DNA of 64,000 nt from the NCBI RefSeq assembly GCF_932526225.1, contig NC_064040.1, positions 498,001 to 562,000 of the forward strand, given 5' to 3'. Every line of letters starts with the position of its first letter. Within the stretch, counting starts at the first letter, position 1. This DNA comes from Nematostella vectensis. Its lineage: Eukaryota; Cnidaria; Anthozoa; Actiniaria; Edwardsiidae. The notes beneath the pieces were generated by a model. That model did not search any database, had not been told where the DNA came from, and saw only the letters and a program-made list of their open reading frames with translations. The position numbers and the translations under genes are program-made. Shown piece after piece: positions 28,201 through 42,600 of this stretch.

Positions 28201-31200
28201 AATACCAAAAATTAACATTAGGAAAAATAAAACAGTATACTCGGAAAAAAAGGTATATCAATCTATCGAGCGCTATGCTCTATGTTAGAATCTACTTAAT
28301 CAAGTTATCCAAGGAATCTAGTTAGTTCTTGTGTGCATAAAATATGTACAGGATCCTGAACAAAGCATGAGCACATCAAAGATGCTGAGAGTACATAAAA
28401 ATGTCCCTATACCTTCTTTTTATGTCATGACACACCAAGAACAGTATAATTAAGTATCGATATTTAAAAAAAAAAATAAAGAAAAAAAATAGGCTATCAG
28501 CGGGAATCGAACCCGGGTCGCTGCGTTAGTAGTCAAGTGCCCGCAACGAAAGACTAACGTGGCATTGCTGAAGGGAATTGTAATGAAAATTACTTTTAAT
28601 ACTATAGGTATCGTAAACTATCCCAAGCAAAGTCACCATCAGACTGGAGGTTACATTCGGGAAAAGCTTCAGGGTTACATTCGTGACTTTGTTTTACAAG
28701 TGTAACCTCCAAAATGTTACAATCGATAATTTTTTTTCCGAATGTAAATTCCAAAAAGTAACATTAGGAAAATAAAACAGTATACTCGGTAAAAAAGGTA
28801 TATCAATCTATCGAGCGCTATGCTCTATGTTAGAATCTACTTAATCAAGTTATCCAAGGAATCTAGTTAGTTCTTGTGTGCATAAAATATGTACAGGATC
28901 CTGAACAAAGCATGAGCACATCAAAGATGCTGAGAGTACATAAAAATGTCTCTATACCTTCTTTTTATGTCATGACACACCAAGAACAGTATAATTAAGT
29001 ATCGATATTTAAAAAAAAATAATAAAGAAAAAAAAATAGGCTATCAGCGGGAATCAAACCCGGGTCGCTGCGTTAGTAGTCAAGTGCCCGCAACGAAAGA
29101 CTAACGTGGCATTGCTGAAGGGAATTGTAATGAAAATTACTTTTAATACTATTGGTATCGTAAACTATCCCAAGCAAAGTCACCATCGGACTGGAGGTTA
29201 CATTCGGGAAAAGCTTCCGGGTTACATTCGGGAATTTGTTTTACGAGTGTAACCTCCAAAAGGTTACAATCGATATTTTTTTTTCCGAATGTAAATTCCA
29301 AAAAGTAACATTAGTAAAAATAAAACAGTATACTCGAAAAAAAAGGTATATCAATCTATCGAGCGCTATGCTCTATGTTAGAATCTACTTAATCAAGTTA
29401 TCCAAGGAATCTAGTTAGTTCTTGTGTGCATAAAATATGTACAGGATCCTGAACAAAGCATGAGCACATCAAAGATGCTGAGAGTACATAAAAATGTCCC
29501 TATACCTTCTTTTTATGTCATGACACACCAAGAACAGTATAATTAAGTATCGATATTTAAAAAAAAAAATAAAGAAAAAAAAAAAAAGAAAAAAAAATAA
29601 AGAAAAAAAAATAGGCTATCAGCGGGAATCAAACCCGGGTCGCTGCGTTAGTAGTCAAGTGCCCGCAACGAAAGACTAACGTGGCATTGCTAAAGGGAAT
29701 TGTAATGAAAATTACTTTTAATACTATTGGTATCGTAAACTATCCCAAGCAAAGTCACCATCGGACTGGAGGTTACATTCGGGAAAAGCTTTAGGGTTAC
29801 ATTCGGGAATTTGTTTTATGAGTGTAACCTCCAAAAGGTTACAATCGATAATTTTTTTCCGAATGTAAATACCAAAAATTAACATTAGGAAAAATAAAAC
29901 AGTATACTCGGAAAAAAAGGTATATCAATCTATCGAGCGCTATGCTCTATGTTAGAATCTACTTAATCAAGTTATCCAAGGAATCTAGTTAGTTCTTGTG
30001 TGCATAAAATATGTACAGGATCCTGAACAAAGCATGAGCACATCAAAGATGCTGAGAGTACATAAAAATGTCCCTATACCTTCTTTTTATGTCATGACAC
30101 ACCAAGAACAGTATAATTAAGTATCGATATTTAAAAAAAAAATAAAGAAAAAAATAGGCTATCAGCGGGAATCGAACCCGGGTCGCTGCGTTAGTAGTCA
30201 AGTGCCCGCAACGAAAGACTAACGTGGCATTGCTGAAGGGAATTGTAATGAAAATTACTTTTAATACTATTGGTATCGTAAACTATCCCAAGCAAAGTCA
30301 CCATCAGACTGGGGGTTACATTCGCGAAAAGCTTCAGGGTTACATTCGTGACTTTGTTTTACAAGTGTAACCTCCAAAAGGTTACAATCGATAATTTTTT
30401 TTCCGAATGTAAATTCCAAAAAGTAACATTAGGAAAATAAAACAGTATACTCGGTAAAAAAGGTATATCAATCTATCGAGCGCTATGCTCTATGTTAGAA
30501 TCTACTTAATCAAGTTATCCAAGGAATCTAGTTAGTTCTTGTGTGCATAAAATATGTACAGGATCCTGAACAAAGCATGAGCACATCAAAGATGCTGAGA
30601 GTACATAAAAATGTCCCTATACCTTCTTTTTATGTCATGACACACCAAGAACAGTATAAATAAGTATCGATATTTAAAAAAAAATAAAGAAAAAAAAATA
30701 GGCTATCAGCGGGAATCGAACCCGGGTGGCTGCGGTAGTAGTCAAGTGCCCGCAACGAAAGACTAACGTGGCATTGCTGAAGGGAATTGTAATGAAAATT
30801 ACCGTTAATACTATTGGTATCGTAAACTATCCCAAGCAAAGTCACCATCGGACTGGAGGTTACATTCGGGAAAAGCTTTAGGGTTACATTCGGGAATTTG
30901 TTTTACGAGTGTAACCTCCAAAAGGTTACAATCGATAATTTTTTTTCCGAATGTAAATTCCAAAAAGTAACATTAGGAAAAATAAACAGTATACTCGGAA
31001 AAAAAGGTATATCAATCTATCGAGCGCTATGCTCTATGTTTGAATCTACTTAATCAAGTTATCCAAGGAATCTAGTTAGTTCTTGTGTGCATAAAATATG
31101 TACAGGATCCTGAACAAAGCATGAGCACATCAAAGATCCTGAGAGTACATAAAAATGTCCCTATACCTTCTTTTTATGTCATGACACACCAAGAACAGTA

Positions 31201-32340
31201 TAATTAAGTATCGATATTTAAAAAAAATAATAAAGAAAAAAAAAATATGCTATCAGCGGGAATCGAACCCGGGTCGCTGCGTTAGTAGTCTAGTGCCCGC
31301 AACGAAAGACTAACGTGGCATTACTGAAGGGAATTGTAATGAAAATTACTTTTAATACTATTGGTATCGTAAACTTTCCCAAGCAAAGTCACCATCGGAC
31401 TGGAGGTTACATTCGGGAAAAGCTTCCGGGTTACATTCGGGAATTTGTTTTACGAGTGTAACCTCCAAAAGGTTACAATCGATATTTTTTTTTCCGAATG
31501 TAAATTCCAAAAAGTAACATTAGTAAAAATAAAACAGTATACTCGAAAAAAAAGGTATATCAATCTATCGAGCGCTATGCTCTATGTTAGAATCTACTTA
31601 ATCAAGTTATCCAAGGAATCTAGTTAGTTCTTGTGTGCATAAAATAGGTACAGGATCCTGAACAAAGCATGAGCACATCAAAGATGCTGAGAGTACATAA
31701 AAATGTCCCTATACCTTCTTTTTATGTCATGACACACCAAGAACAGTATAATTAAGTATCGATATTTAAAAAAAAATAATAAAGAAAAAAAAATAAAGAA
31801 AAAAAAAATAAAGAAAAAAAAATAGGCTATCAGCGGGAATCAAACCCGGGTCGCTGCGTTAGTAGTCAAGTGCCCGCAACGAAAGACTAACGTGGCATTG
31901 CTGAAGGGAATTGTAATGAAAATTAATTTTAATACTATTGGTATCGTAAACTATCCCAAGCAAAGTCACCATCGGACTGGAGGTTACATTCGGGAAAAGC
32001 TTCAGGGTTACATTCGGGAATTTGTTTTACGAGTGTAACCTCCAAAAGGTTACAATCGATAATTTTTTTTCCGAATGTAAATTCAAAAAAGTAACATTAG
32101 GAAAAATAAAACAGTATACTCGAAAATAAGGTATATCAATCTATCGAGCGCTATGCTCTATGTTAGAATCTACTTAATCAAGTTAACCAAGGAATCTAGT
32201 TAGTTCTTGTGTGCATAAAATATGTACAGGATCCTGAACAAAGCAAGAGCACATCAAAGATGCTGAGAGTACATAAAAATGTCCCTATACCTTCTTTTTA
32301 TGTCATGACACAACAAGAACAGTATAATTAAGTATCGATA
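13216..32340 (+). repeat. Array block 2: 4- to 5-monomer higher-order repeat (~2.2-2.8 kb)
   Basis: BamHI landmarks are at 13333, 13880, 14424, 14968, 15516, 16090, 16636, 17181, 17729, 18316, 18862, 19406, 19954, 20542, 21090, 21634, 22184, 22773, 23320, 23865, 24414, 25014, 25562, 26107, 26652, 27201, 27802, 28351, 28896, 29444, 30018, 30561, 31105, 31653 and 32229. One monomer type carries TGCTATC, TAGTCTAG and GCTTCCGGG variants and is regularly followed by a type with a long A-rich tract, AATCAAACCC and AATTAATTTT. Two or three other types then complete the set. Long tracts begin near 15.63, 17.85, 20.07, 22.30, 24.53, 27.31, 29.57 and 31.77 kb, giving the ~2.2-kb beat with one 2.8-kb step. 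At 24.4-27.2 kb an extra unit of the CGTGACTTTG type makes a five-monomer version. Confidence 0.85.
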
Positions 32341-33477
32341 TTTAAAAAAAATAAATAAAAAAAAAATAGGCTATCAGCGGGAATCGAACCCGGGTCGCTG
32401 CGTTAGTAGTCAAGTGCCCGCAACGAAAGACTAACGTGGCATTGCTGAAGGGAATTGTAATGAAAATTACTTTTAATACTATTGGTATCGTAAACTATCC
32501 CAAGCAAAGTCACCATCGGACTGGAGGTTACATTCGGGAAAACCTTTAGGGTTACATTCGGGAATTTGTTTTACGAGTGTAACCTCCAAAAGGTTACAAT
32601 CGATAATTTTTTTTCCGAATGTAAATACCAAAAAGTAACATTAGGAAAAATAAAACAGTATACTCGGAAAAAAAGGTATATCAATCTATCGAGCGCTATG
32701 CTCTATGTTAGAATCTACTTAATCAAGTTATCCAAGGAATCTAGTTAGTTCTTGTGTGCATAAAATATGTACAGGATCCTGAACAAAGCATGAGCACATC
32801 AAAGATGCTGAGAGTACATAAAAATGTCCCTATACCTTCTTTTTATGTCATGACACACCAAAAACAGTATAATTAAGTATCGATATTTAAAAAAAAATTA
32901 TAAAGAAAAAAAAATAGGCTATCAGCGGGAATCGAACCCGGGTCGCTGCGTTAGTAGTCAAGTGCCCGCAACAAAAGACTAACGTGGCATTACTGAAGGG
33001 AATTGTAATGAAAATTACTTTTAATACTATTGGTATCGTAAACTATCCCAAGCAAAGTCACCATCGGACTGGAGGTTACATTCGGGAAAAGCTTCAGGGT
33101 TACACTCGGGAATTTGTTTTACGAGTGTAACCTCCAAAAGGTTACAATCAATAATTTTTTTTCCGAATGTAAATTCCAAAAAGTAACATTAGGAATAATA
33201 AAACAGTATACTCGGAAAAAAAGGTATATCAATCTATCGAGCGCTATGCTCTATGTTAGAATCTACTTAATCAAGTTATCCAAGGAATCTAGTTAGTTCT
33301 TGTGTGCATAAAATATGTACAGGATCCTGAACAAAGCATGAGCACATCAAAGATTCTGAGAGTACATAAAAATGTCCCTATACCTTCTTTTTATGTCATG
33401 ACACACCAAGAACAGTATAATTAAGTATCGATATTAAAAAAAAAAATAAAGAAAAAGAAATAGGCTATCAGCGGGAA

Positions 33478-33658
33478 TCGAACCCGGGTAGCTGCGTTAG
33501 TAGTCAAGTGCCCGCAACGAAAGACTAACGTGGCATTGCTGAAGGGAATTGTAATGAAAATTACTTTTAATACTATTGGTATCGTAAACTATCCCAAGCA
33601 AAGTCACCATCGGACTGGAGGTTACATTCGGGAAAAGCTTCAGGGTTACATTCGGGAA
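33478..33658 (+). repeat. Truncated 181-bp monomer, copy 3
   Basis: The junction ATTCGGG to AATCGAACCC is the same as in the other truncated units. The preceding unit again has AAAGATTCTGAG and a GATATTAAAA tract start, so the neighbourhood is homologous to the 2.5- and 9.9-kb copies. The following unit is of a different type (CGTGACTTTG), showing later recombination to the right of the junction. Confidence 0.92.
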
Positions 33659-36600
33659 TCGAACCCGGGTCGCTGCGTTAGTAGTCAAGTGCCCGCAACG
33701 AAAGACTAACGTGGCATTGCTGAAGGGAATTGTAATAAAAATTACTTTTAATACTATAGGTATCGTAAACTATCCCAAGCAAAGTCACCATCAGACTGGA
33801 GGTTACATTCGGGAAAAGCTTCAGGGTTACATTCGTGACTTTGTTTTACAAGTGTAACCTCCAAAAGGTTACAATCGATAATTTTTTTTCCGAATGTAAA
33901 TTCCAAAAAGTAACATTAGGAAAATAAAACAGTATACTCGGTAAAAAAGGTATATCAATCTATCGAGCGCTATGCTCTATGTTAGAATCTACTTAATCAA
34001 GTTATCCAAGGAATCTAGTTAGTTCTTGTGTGCATAAAATATGTACAGGATCCTGAACAAAGCATGAGCACATCAAAGATGCTGAGAGTACATAAAAATG
34101 TCCCTATACCTTCTTTTTATGTGATGACACACCAAGAACAGTATAATTAAGTATCGATATTTAAAAAAAAATAATAAAGAAAAAAAAAATATGCTATCAG
34201 CGGGAATCGAACCCGGGTCGCTGCGTTAGTAGTCTAGTGCCCGCAACGAAAGACTAACGTGGCATTACTGAAGGGAATTGTAATGAAAATTACTTTTAAT
34301 GCTGTTGGTATCGTAAACTATCCCAAGCAAAGTCACCATCGGACTGGAGGTTACATTCGGGAAAAGCTTCCGGGTTACATTCGGGAATTTGTTTTACGAG
34401 TGTAACCTCCAAAAGGTTACAATCGATATTTTTTTTTCCTAATGTAAATTCCAAAAAGTAACATTAGTAAAAATAAAACAGTATACTCGAAAAAAAAGGT
34501 ATATCAATCTATCGAGCGCTATGCTCTATGTTAGAATCTACTTAATCAAGTTATCCAAGGAATCTAGTTAGTTCTTGTGTGCATAAAATATGTACAGGAT
34601 CCTGAACAAAGCATGAGCACATCAAAGATGCTGAGAGTACATAAAAATGTCCCTATACCTTCTTTTTATGTCATGACACACCAAGAACAGTATAATTAAG
34701 TATCGATATTTAAAAAAAAAAATAAAGAAAAAAAAAATGAAGAAAAAAAATAAAGAAAAAAAAATAAAGAAAAAAAAATAAAGAAAAAAAAATAGGCTAT
34801 CAGTGGGAATCAAACCCGGGTCGCTGCGTTAGTAGTCAAGTGCCCGCAACGAAAGACTAACGTGGCATTGCTGAAGGGAATTGTAATGAAAATTAATTTT
34901 AATACTATTGGTATCGTAAACTATCCCAAGCAAAGTCACCATCGGACTGGAGGTTACATTCGGGAAAAGCTTCAGGGTTACATTCGGGAATTTGTTTTAC
35001 GAGTGTAACCTCCAAAAGGTTACAATCGATAATTTTTTTTCCGAATGTAAATTCAAAAAAGTAACATTAGGAAAAATAAAACAGTATACTCGAAAAAAAG
35101 GTATATCAATCTATCGAGCGCTATGCTCTATGTTAGAATCTACTTAATCAAGTTAACCAAGGAATCTAGTTAGTTCTTGTGTGCATAAAATATGTACAGG
35201 ATCCTGAACAAAGCAAGAGCACATCAAAGATGCTGAGAGTACATAAAAATGTCCCTATACCTTCTTTTTATGTCATGACACAACAAGAACAGTATAATTA
35301 AGTATCGATATTTAAAAAAAAAAATAAAGAAAAAAAAATAGGCTATCAGCGGGAATCGAACCCGGGTAGCTGCGTTAGTAGTCAAGTGCCCGCAACGAAA
35401 GACTAACGTGGCATTTCTGAAGGGAATTGTAATGAAAATTACTTTTAATACTATTGGTATCGTAAACTATCCCAAGCAAAGTCACCATCGGACTGGAGGT
35501 TACATTCGGGAAAAGCTTTAGGGTTACATTCGGGAATTTGTTTTATGAGTGTAACCTCCAAAAGGTTACAATCGATAATTTTTTTCCGAATGTAAATACC
35601 AAAAATTAACATTAGGAAAAATAAAACAGTATACTCGGAAAAAAAGGTATATCAATCTATCGAGCGCTATGCTCTATGTTAGAATCTACTTAATCAAGTT
35701 ATCCAAGGAATCTAGTTAGTTCTTGTGTGCATAAAATATGTACAGGATCCTGAACAAAGCATGAGCACATCAAAGATGCTGAGAGTACATAAAAATGTCC
35801 CTATACCTTCTTTTTATGTCATGACACACCAAGAACAGTATAATTAAGTATCGATATTTAAAAAAAAAAAATAAAGAAAAAAAATAGGCTATCAGCGGGA
35901 ATCGAACCCGGGTCGCTGCGTTAGTAGTCAAGTGCCCGCAACGAAAGACTAACGTGGCATTGCTGAAGGGAATTGTAATGAAAATTACTTTCAATACTAT
36001 TGGTATCGTAAACTATCCCAAGCAAAGTCACCATCAGACTGGAGGTTACATTCGGGAAAAGCTTCAGGGTTACATTCGTGACTTTGTTTTACAAGTGTAA
36101 CCTCCAAAAGGTTACAATCGATAATTTTTTTTCCGAATGTAAATTCCAAAAAGTAACATTAGGAAAATAAAACAGTATACTCGGTAAAAAAGGTATATCA
36201 ATCTATCGAGCGCTATGCTCTATGTTAGAATCTACTTAATCAAGTTATCCAAGGAATCTAGTTAGTTCTTGTGTGCATAAAATATGTACAGGATCCTGAA
36301 CAAAGCATGAGCACATGAAAGATGCTGAGAGTACATAAAAATGTCCCTATACCTTCTTTTTATGTCATGACACACCAAGAACAGTATAAATAAGTATCGA
36401 TATTTAAAAAAAAATAAAGAAAAAAAAATAGGCTATCAGCGGGAATCGAACCCGGGTGGCTGCGGTAGTAGTCAAGTGCCCGCAACGAAAGACTAACGTG
36501 GCATTGCTGAAGGGAATTGTAATGAAAATTACCGTTAATACTATTGGTATCGTAAACTATCTCAAGCAAAGTCACCATCGGACTGGAGGTTACATTCGGG

Positions 36601-39600
36601 AAAAGCTTTAGGGTTACATTCGGGAATTTGTTTTACGAGTGTAACCTCCAAAAGGTTACAATCGATAATTTTTTTTTCCGAATGTAAATTCCAAAAAGTA
36701 ACATTAGGAAAAATAAACAGTATACTCGGAAAAAAAGGTATATCAATCTATCGAGCGCTATGCTCTATGTTTGAATCTACTTAATCAAGTTATCCAAGGA
36801 ATCTAGTTAGTTCTTGTGTGCATAAAATATGTACAGGATCCTGAACAAAGCATGAGCACATCAAAGATCCTGAGAGTACATAAAAATGTCCCTATACCTT
36901 CTTTTTATGTCATGACACACCAAGAACAGTATAATTAAGTATCGATATTTAAAAAAAATAATAAAGAAAAAAAAAATATGCTATCAGCGGGAATCGAACC
37001 CGGGTCGCTGCGTTAGTAGTCTAGTGCCCGCAACGAAAGACTAACGTGGCATTACTGAAGGGAATTGTAATGAAAATTACTTTTAATACTATTGGTATCG
37101 TAAACTATCCCAAGCAAAGTCACCATCGGACTGGAGGTTACATTCGGGAAAAGCTTCCGGGTTACATTCGGGAATTTGTTTTACGAGTGTAACCTCCAAA
37201 AGGTTACAATCGATATTTTTTTTTCCGAATGTAAATTCCAAAAAGTAACATTAGTAAAAATAAAACAGTATACTCGAAAAAAAAGGTATATCAATCTATC
37301 GAGCGCTATGCTCTATGTTAGAATCTACTTAATCAAGTTATCCAAGGAATCTAGTTAGTTCTTGTGTGCATAAAATATGTACAGGATCCTGAACAAAGCA
37401 TGAGCACATCAAAGATGCTGAGAGTACATAAAAATGTCCCTATACCTTCTTTTTATGTCATGACACACCAAGAACAGTATAATTAAGTATCGATATTTAA
37501 AAAAAAAAATAAAGAAAAAAAAATAAAGAAAAAAAAATAAAGAAAAAAAAATAAAGAAAAAAAAATAGGCTATCAGCGGGAATCAAACCCGGGTCGCTGC
37601 GTTAGTAGTCAAGTGCCCGCAACGAAAGACTAACGTGGCATTGCTGAAGGGAATTGTAATGAAAATTACTTTTAATACTATTGGTATCGTAAACTATCCC
37701 AAGCAAAGTCACCATCGGACTGGAGGTTACATTCGGGAAAAGCTTTAGGGTTACATTCGGGAATTTGTTTTATGAGTGTAACCTCCAAAAGGTTACAATC
37801 GATAATTTTTTTCCGAATGTAAATACCAAAAATTAACATTAGGAAAAATAAAACAGTATACTCGGAAAAAAAGGTATATCAATCTATCGAGCGCTATGCT
37901 CTATGTTAGAATCTACTTAATCAAGTTATCCAAGGAATCTAGTTAGTTCTTGTGTGCATAAAATATGTACAGGATCCTGAACAAAGCATGAGCACATCAA
38001 AGATGCTGAGAGTACATAAAAATGTCCCTATACCTTCTTTTTATGTCATGACACACCAAGAACAGTATAATTAAGTATCGATATTTAAAAAAAAAAATAA
38101 AGAAAAAAATAGGCTATCAGCGGGAATCGAACCCGGGTCGCTGCGTTAGTAGTCAAGTGCCCGCAACGAAAGACTAACGTGGCATTGCTGAAGGGAATTG
38201 TAATGAAAATTACTTTTAATACTATTGGTATCGTAAACTATCCCAAGCAAAGTCACCATCAGACTGGAGGTTACATTCGGGAAAAGCTTCAGGGTTACAT
38301 TCGTGACTTTGTTTTACAAGTGTAACCTCCAAAAGGTTACAATCGATAATTTTTTTTCCGAATGTAAATTCCAAAAAGTAACATTAGGAAAATAAAACAG
38401 TATACTCGGTAAAAAAGGTATATCAATCTATCGAGCGCTATGCTCTATGTTAGAATCTACTTAATCAAGTTATCCAAGGAATCTAGTTAGTTCTTGTTTG
38501 CATAAAATATGTACAGGATCCTGAACAAAGCATGAGCACATCAAAGATGCTGAGAGTACATAAAAATGTCCCTATACCTTCTTTTTATGTCATGACACAC
38601 CAAGAACAGTATAAATAAGTATCGATATTTAAAAAAAAATAAAGAGAAAAAAATAGGCTATCAGCGGGAATCGAACCCGGGTGGCTGCGGTAGTAGTCAA
38701 GTGCCCGCAACGAAAGACTAACGTGGCATTGCTGAAGGGAATTGTAATGAAAATTACCGTTAATACTATTGGTATCGTAAACTATCCCAAGCAAAGTCAC
38801 CATCGGACTGGAGGTTACATTCGGGAAAAGCTTTAGGGTTACATTCGGGAATTTGTTTTACGAGTGTAACTTCCAAAAGGTTACAATCGATAATTTTTTT
38901 TCCGAATGTAAATTCCAAAAAGTAACATTAGGAAAAATAAACAGTATACTCGGAAAAAAAGGTATATCAATCTATTGAGCGCTATGCTCTATGTTAGAAT
39001 CTACTTAATCAAGTTATCCAAGGAATCTAGTTAGTTCTTGTGTGCATAAAATATGTACAGGATCCTGAACAAAGCATGAGCACATCAAAGATGCTGAGAG
39101 TACATAAAAATGTCCCTATACCTTCTTTTTATGTCATGACACACCAAGAACAGTATAATTAAGTATCGATATTTAAAAAAAAAAATAAAGAAAAAAATAG
39201 GCTATCAGCGGGAATCGAACCCGGGTCGCTGCGTTAGTAGTCAAGTGCCCGCAACGAAAGACTAACGTGGCATTGCTGAAGGGAATTGTAATGAAAATTA
39301 CTTTTAATACTATTGGTATCGTAAACTATCCCAAGCAAAGTCACCATCAGACTGGAGGTTACATTCGGGAAAAGCTTCAGGGTTACATTCGTGACTTTGT
39401 TTTACAAGTGTAACCTCCAAAAGGTTACAATCGATAATTTTTTTTCCGAATGTAAATTCCAAAAAGTAACATTAGGAAAATAAAACAGTATACTCGGTAA
39501 AAAAGGTATATCAATCTATCGAGCGCTATGCTCTATGTTAGAATCTACTTAATCAAGTTATCCAAGGAATCTAGTTAGTTCTTGTGTGCATAAAATATGT

Positions 39601-42600
39601 ACAGGATCCTGAACAAAGCATGAGCACATCAAAGATGCTGAGAGTACATAAAAATGTCCCTATACCTTCTTTTTATGTCATGACACACCAAGAACAGTAT
39701 AAATAAGTATCGATATTTAAAAAAAAATAAAGAGAAAAAAATAGGCTATCAGCGGGAATCGAACCCGGGTGGCTGCGGTAGTAGTCAAGTGCCCGCAACG
39801 AAAGACTAACGTGGCATTGCTGAAGGGAATTGTAATGAAAATTACCGTTAATACTATTGGTATCGTAAACTATCCCAAGCAAAGTCACCATCGGACTGGA
39901 GGTTACATTCGGGAAAAGCTTTAGGGTTACATTCGGGAATTTGTTTTACGAGTGTAACTTCCAAAAGGTTACAATCGATAATTTTTTTTCCGAATGTAAA
40001 TTCCAAAAAGTAACATTAGGAAAAATAAACAGTATACTCGGAAAAAAAGGTATATCAATCTATTGAGCGCTATGCTCTATGTTTGAATCTACTTAATCAA
40101 GTTATCCAAGGAATCTAGTTAGTTCTTGTGTGCATAAAATATGTACAGGATCCTGAACAAAGCATGAGCACATCAAAGATCCTGAGAGTATATAAAAATG
40201 TCCCTATACCTTCTTTTTATGTCATGACACACCAAGAACAGTATAATTAAGTATCGATATTTAAAAAAAAAAATAAAGAAAAAAAAATAAAGAAAAAATA
40301 ATAAAGAAAAAAAAATAGGCTATCAGCGGGAATCAAACCCGGGTCGCTGTGTTAGTAGTCAAGTGCCCGCAACGAAAGACTAACGTGGCATTGCTGAAGG
40401 GAATTGTAATGAAAATTAATTTTAATACTATTGGTATCGTAAACTATCCCACGCAAAGTCACCATCGGACTGCAGGTTACATTCGGGAAAAGCTTCAGGG
40501 TTACATTCGGGAATTTGTTTTACGAGTGTAACCTCCAAAAGGTTACAATCGATAATTTTTTTTCCGAATGTAAATTCAAAAAAGTAACATTAGGAAAAAT
40601 AAAACAGTATACTCGAAAAAAAGGTATATCAATCTATCGAGCGCTATGCTCTATGTTAGAATCTACTTAATCAAGTTAACCAAGGAATCTAGTTAGTTCT
40701 TGTGTGCATAAAATATGTACAGGATCCTGAACAAAGCAAGAGCACATCAAAGATGCTGAGAGTACATAAAAATGTCCCTATACCTTCTTTTTATGTCATG
40801 ACACAACAAGAATAGTATAATTAAGTATCGATATTTAAAAAAAATAAATAAAGAAAAAAAAATAGGCTATCAGCGGGAATCGAACCCGGGTCGCTGCGTT
40901 AGTAGTCAAGTGCCCGCAACGAAAGACTAACGTGGCATTGCTGAAGGGAATTGTAATGAAAATTACTTTTAATACTATTGGTATCGTAAACTATCCAAAG
41001 CAAAGTCACCATCGGACTGGAGGTTACATTCGGGAAAAGCTTAAGGGTTACATTCGGGAATTTGTTTTATGAGTGTAACCTCCAAAAGGTTACAATCGAT
41101 AATTTTTTTCCGAATGTAAATACCAAAAATTAACATTAGGAAAAATAAAACAGTATACTCGGAAAAAAAGGTATATCAATCTATCGAGCGCTATGCTCTA
41201 TGTTAGAATCTACTTAATCAAGTTATCCAAGGAATCTAGTTATTTCTTGTGTGCATAAAATATGTACAGGATCCTGAACAAAGCATGAGCACATCAAAGA
41301 TGCTGAGAGTACATAAAAATGTCCCTATACCTTCTTTTTATGTCATGACACACCAAGAACAGTATAATTAAGTATCGATATTTAAAAAAAAAAATAAAGA
41401 AAAAAATAGGCTATCAGCGGGAATCGAACCCGGGTCGCTGCGTTAGTAGTCAAGTGCCCGCAACGAAAGACTAACGTGGCATTGCTGAAGGGAATTGTAA
41501 TGAAAATTACTTTTAATACTATTGGTATCGTAAACTATCCCAAGCAAAGTCACCATCAGACTGGAGGTTACATTCGGGAAAAGCTTCAGGGTTACATTCG
41601 TGACTTTGTTTTACAAGTGTAACCTCCAAAAGGTTACAATCGATAATTTTTTTTCCGAATGTAAATTCCAAAAAGTAACATTAGGAAAATAAAACAGTAT
41701 ACTCGGTAAAAAAGGTATATCAATCTATCGAGCGCTATGCTCTATGTTAGAATCTACTTAATCAAGTTATCCAAGGAATCTAGTTAGTTCTTGTGTGCAT
41801 AAAATATGTACAGGATCCTGAACAAAGCATGAGCACATCAAAGATGCTGAGAGTACATAAAAATGTCCCTATACCTTCTTTTTATGTCATGACACACCAA
41901 GAACAGTATAAATAAGTATCGATATTTAAAAAAAAATAAAGAGAAAAAAATAGGCTATCAGCGGGAATCGAACCCGGGTGGCTGCGGTAGTAGTCAAGTG
42001 CCCGCAACGAAAGACTAACGTGGCATTGCTGAAGGGAATTGTAATGAAAATTACCGTTAATACTATTGGTATCGTAAACTATCCCAAGCAAAGTCACCAT
42101 CGGACTGGAGGTTACATTCGGGAAAAGCTTTAGGGTTACATTCGGGAATTTGTTTTACGAGTGTAACTTCCAAAAGGTTACAATCGATAATTTTTTTTCC
42201 GAATGTAAATTCCAAAAAGTAACATTAGGAAAAATAAACAGTATACTCGGAAAAAAAGGTATATCAATCTATTGAGCGCTATGCTCTATGTTTGAATCTA
42301 CTTAATCAAGTTATCCAAGGAATCTAGTTAGTTCTTGTGTGCATAAAATATGTACAGGATCCTGAACAAAGCATGAGCACATCAAAGATCCTGAGAGTAT
42401 ATAAAAATGTCCCTATACCTTCTTTTTATGTCATGACACACCAAGAACAGTATAATTAAGTATCGATATTTAAAAAAAAAAATAAAGAAAAAAAAATAAA
42501 GAAAAAATAATAAAGAAAAAAAAATAGGCTATCAGCGGGAATCAAACCCGGGTCGCTGTGTTAGTAGTCAAGTGCCCGCAACGAAAGACTAACGTGGCAT

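Noticed and set aside
33114-33296. Recurring 60-aa open frame beginning MFYECNLQKVT and similar short frames (60-113 aa) on both strands
   Set aside because: They recur because the monomer recurs. Their repeats mirror the DNA-level repeats, frames are lost in many units through small indels, and there is no codon-level conservation or gene context.
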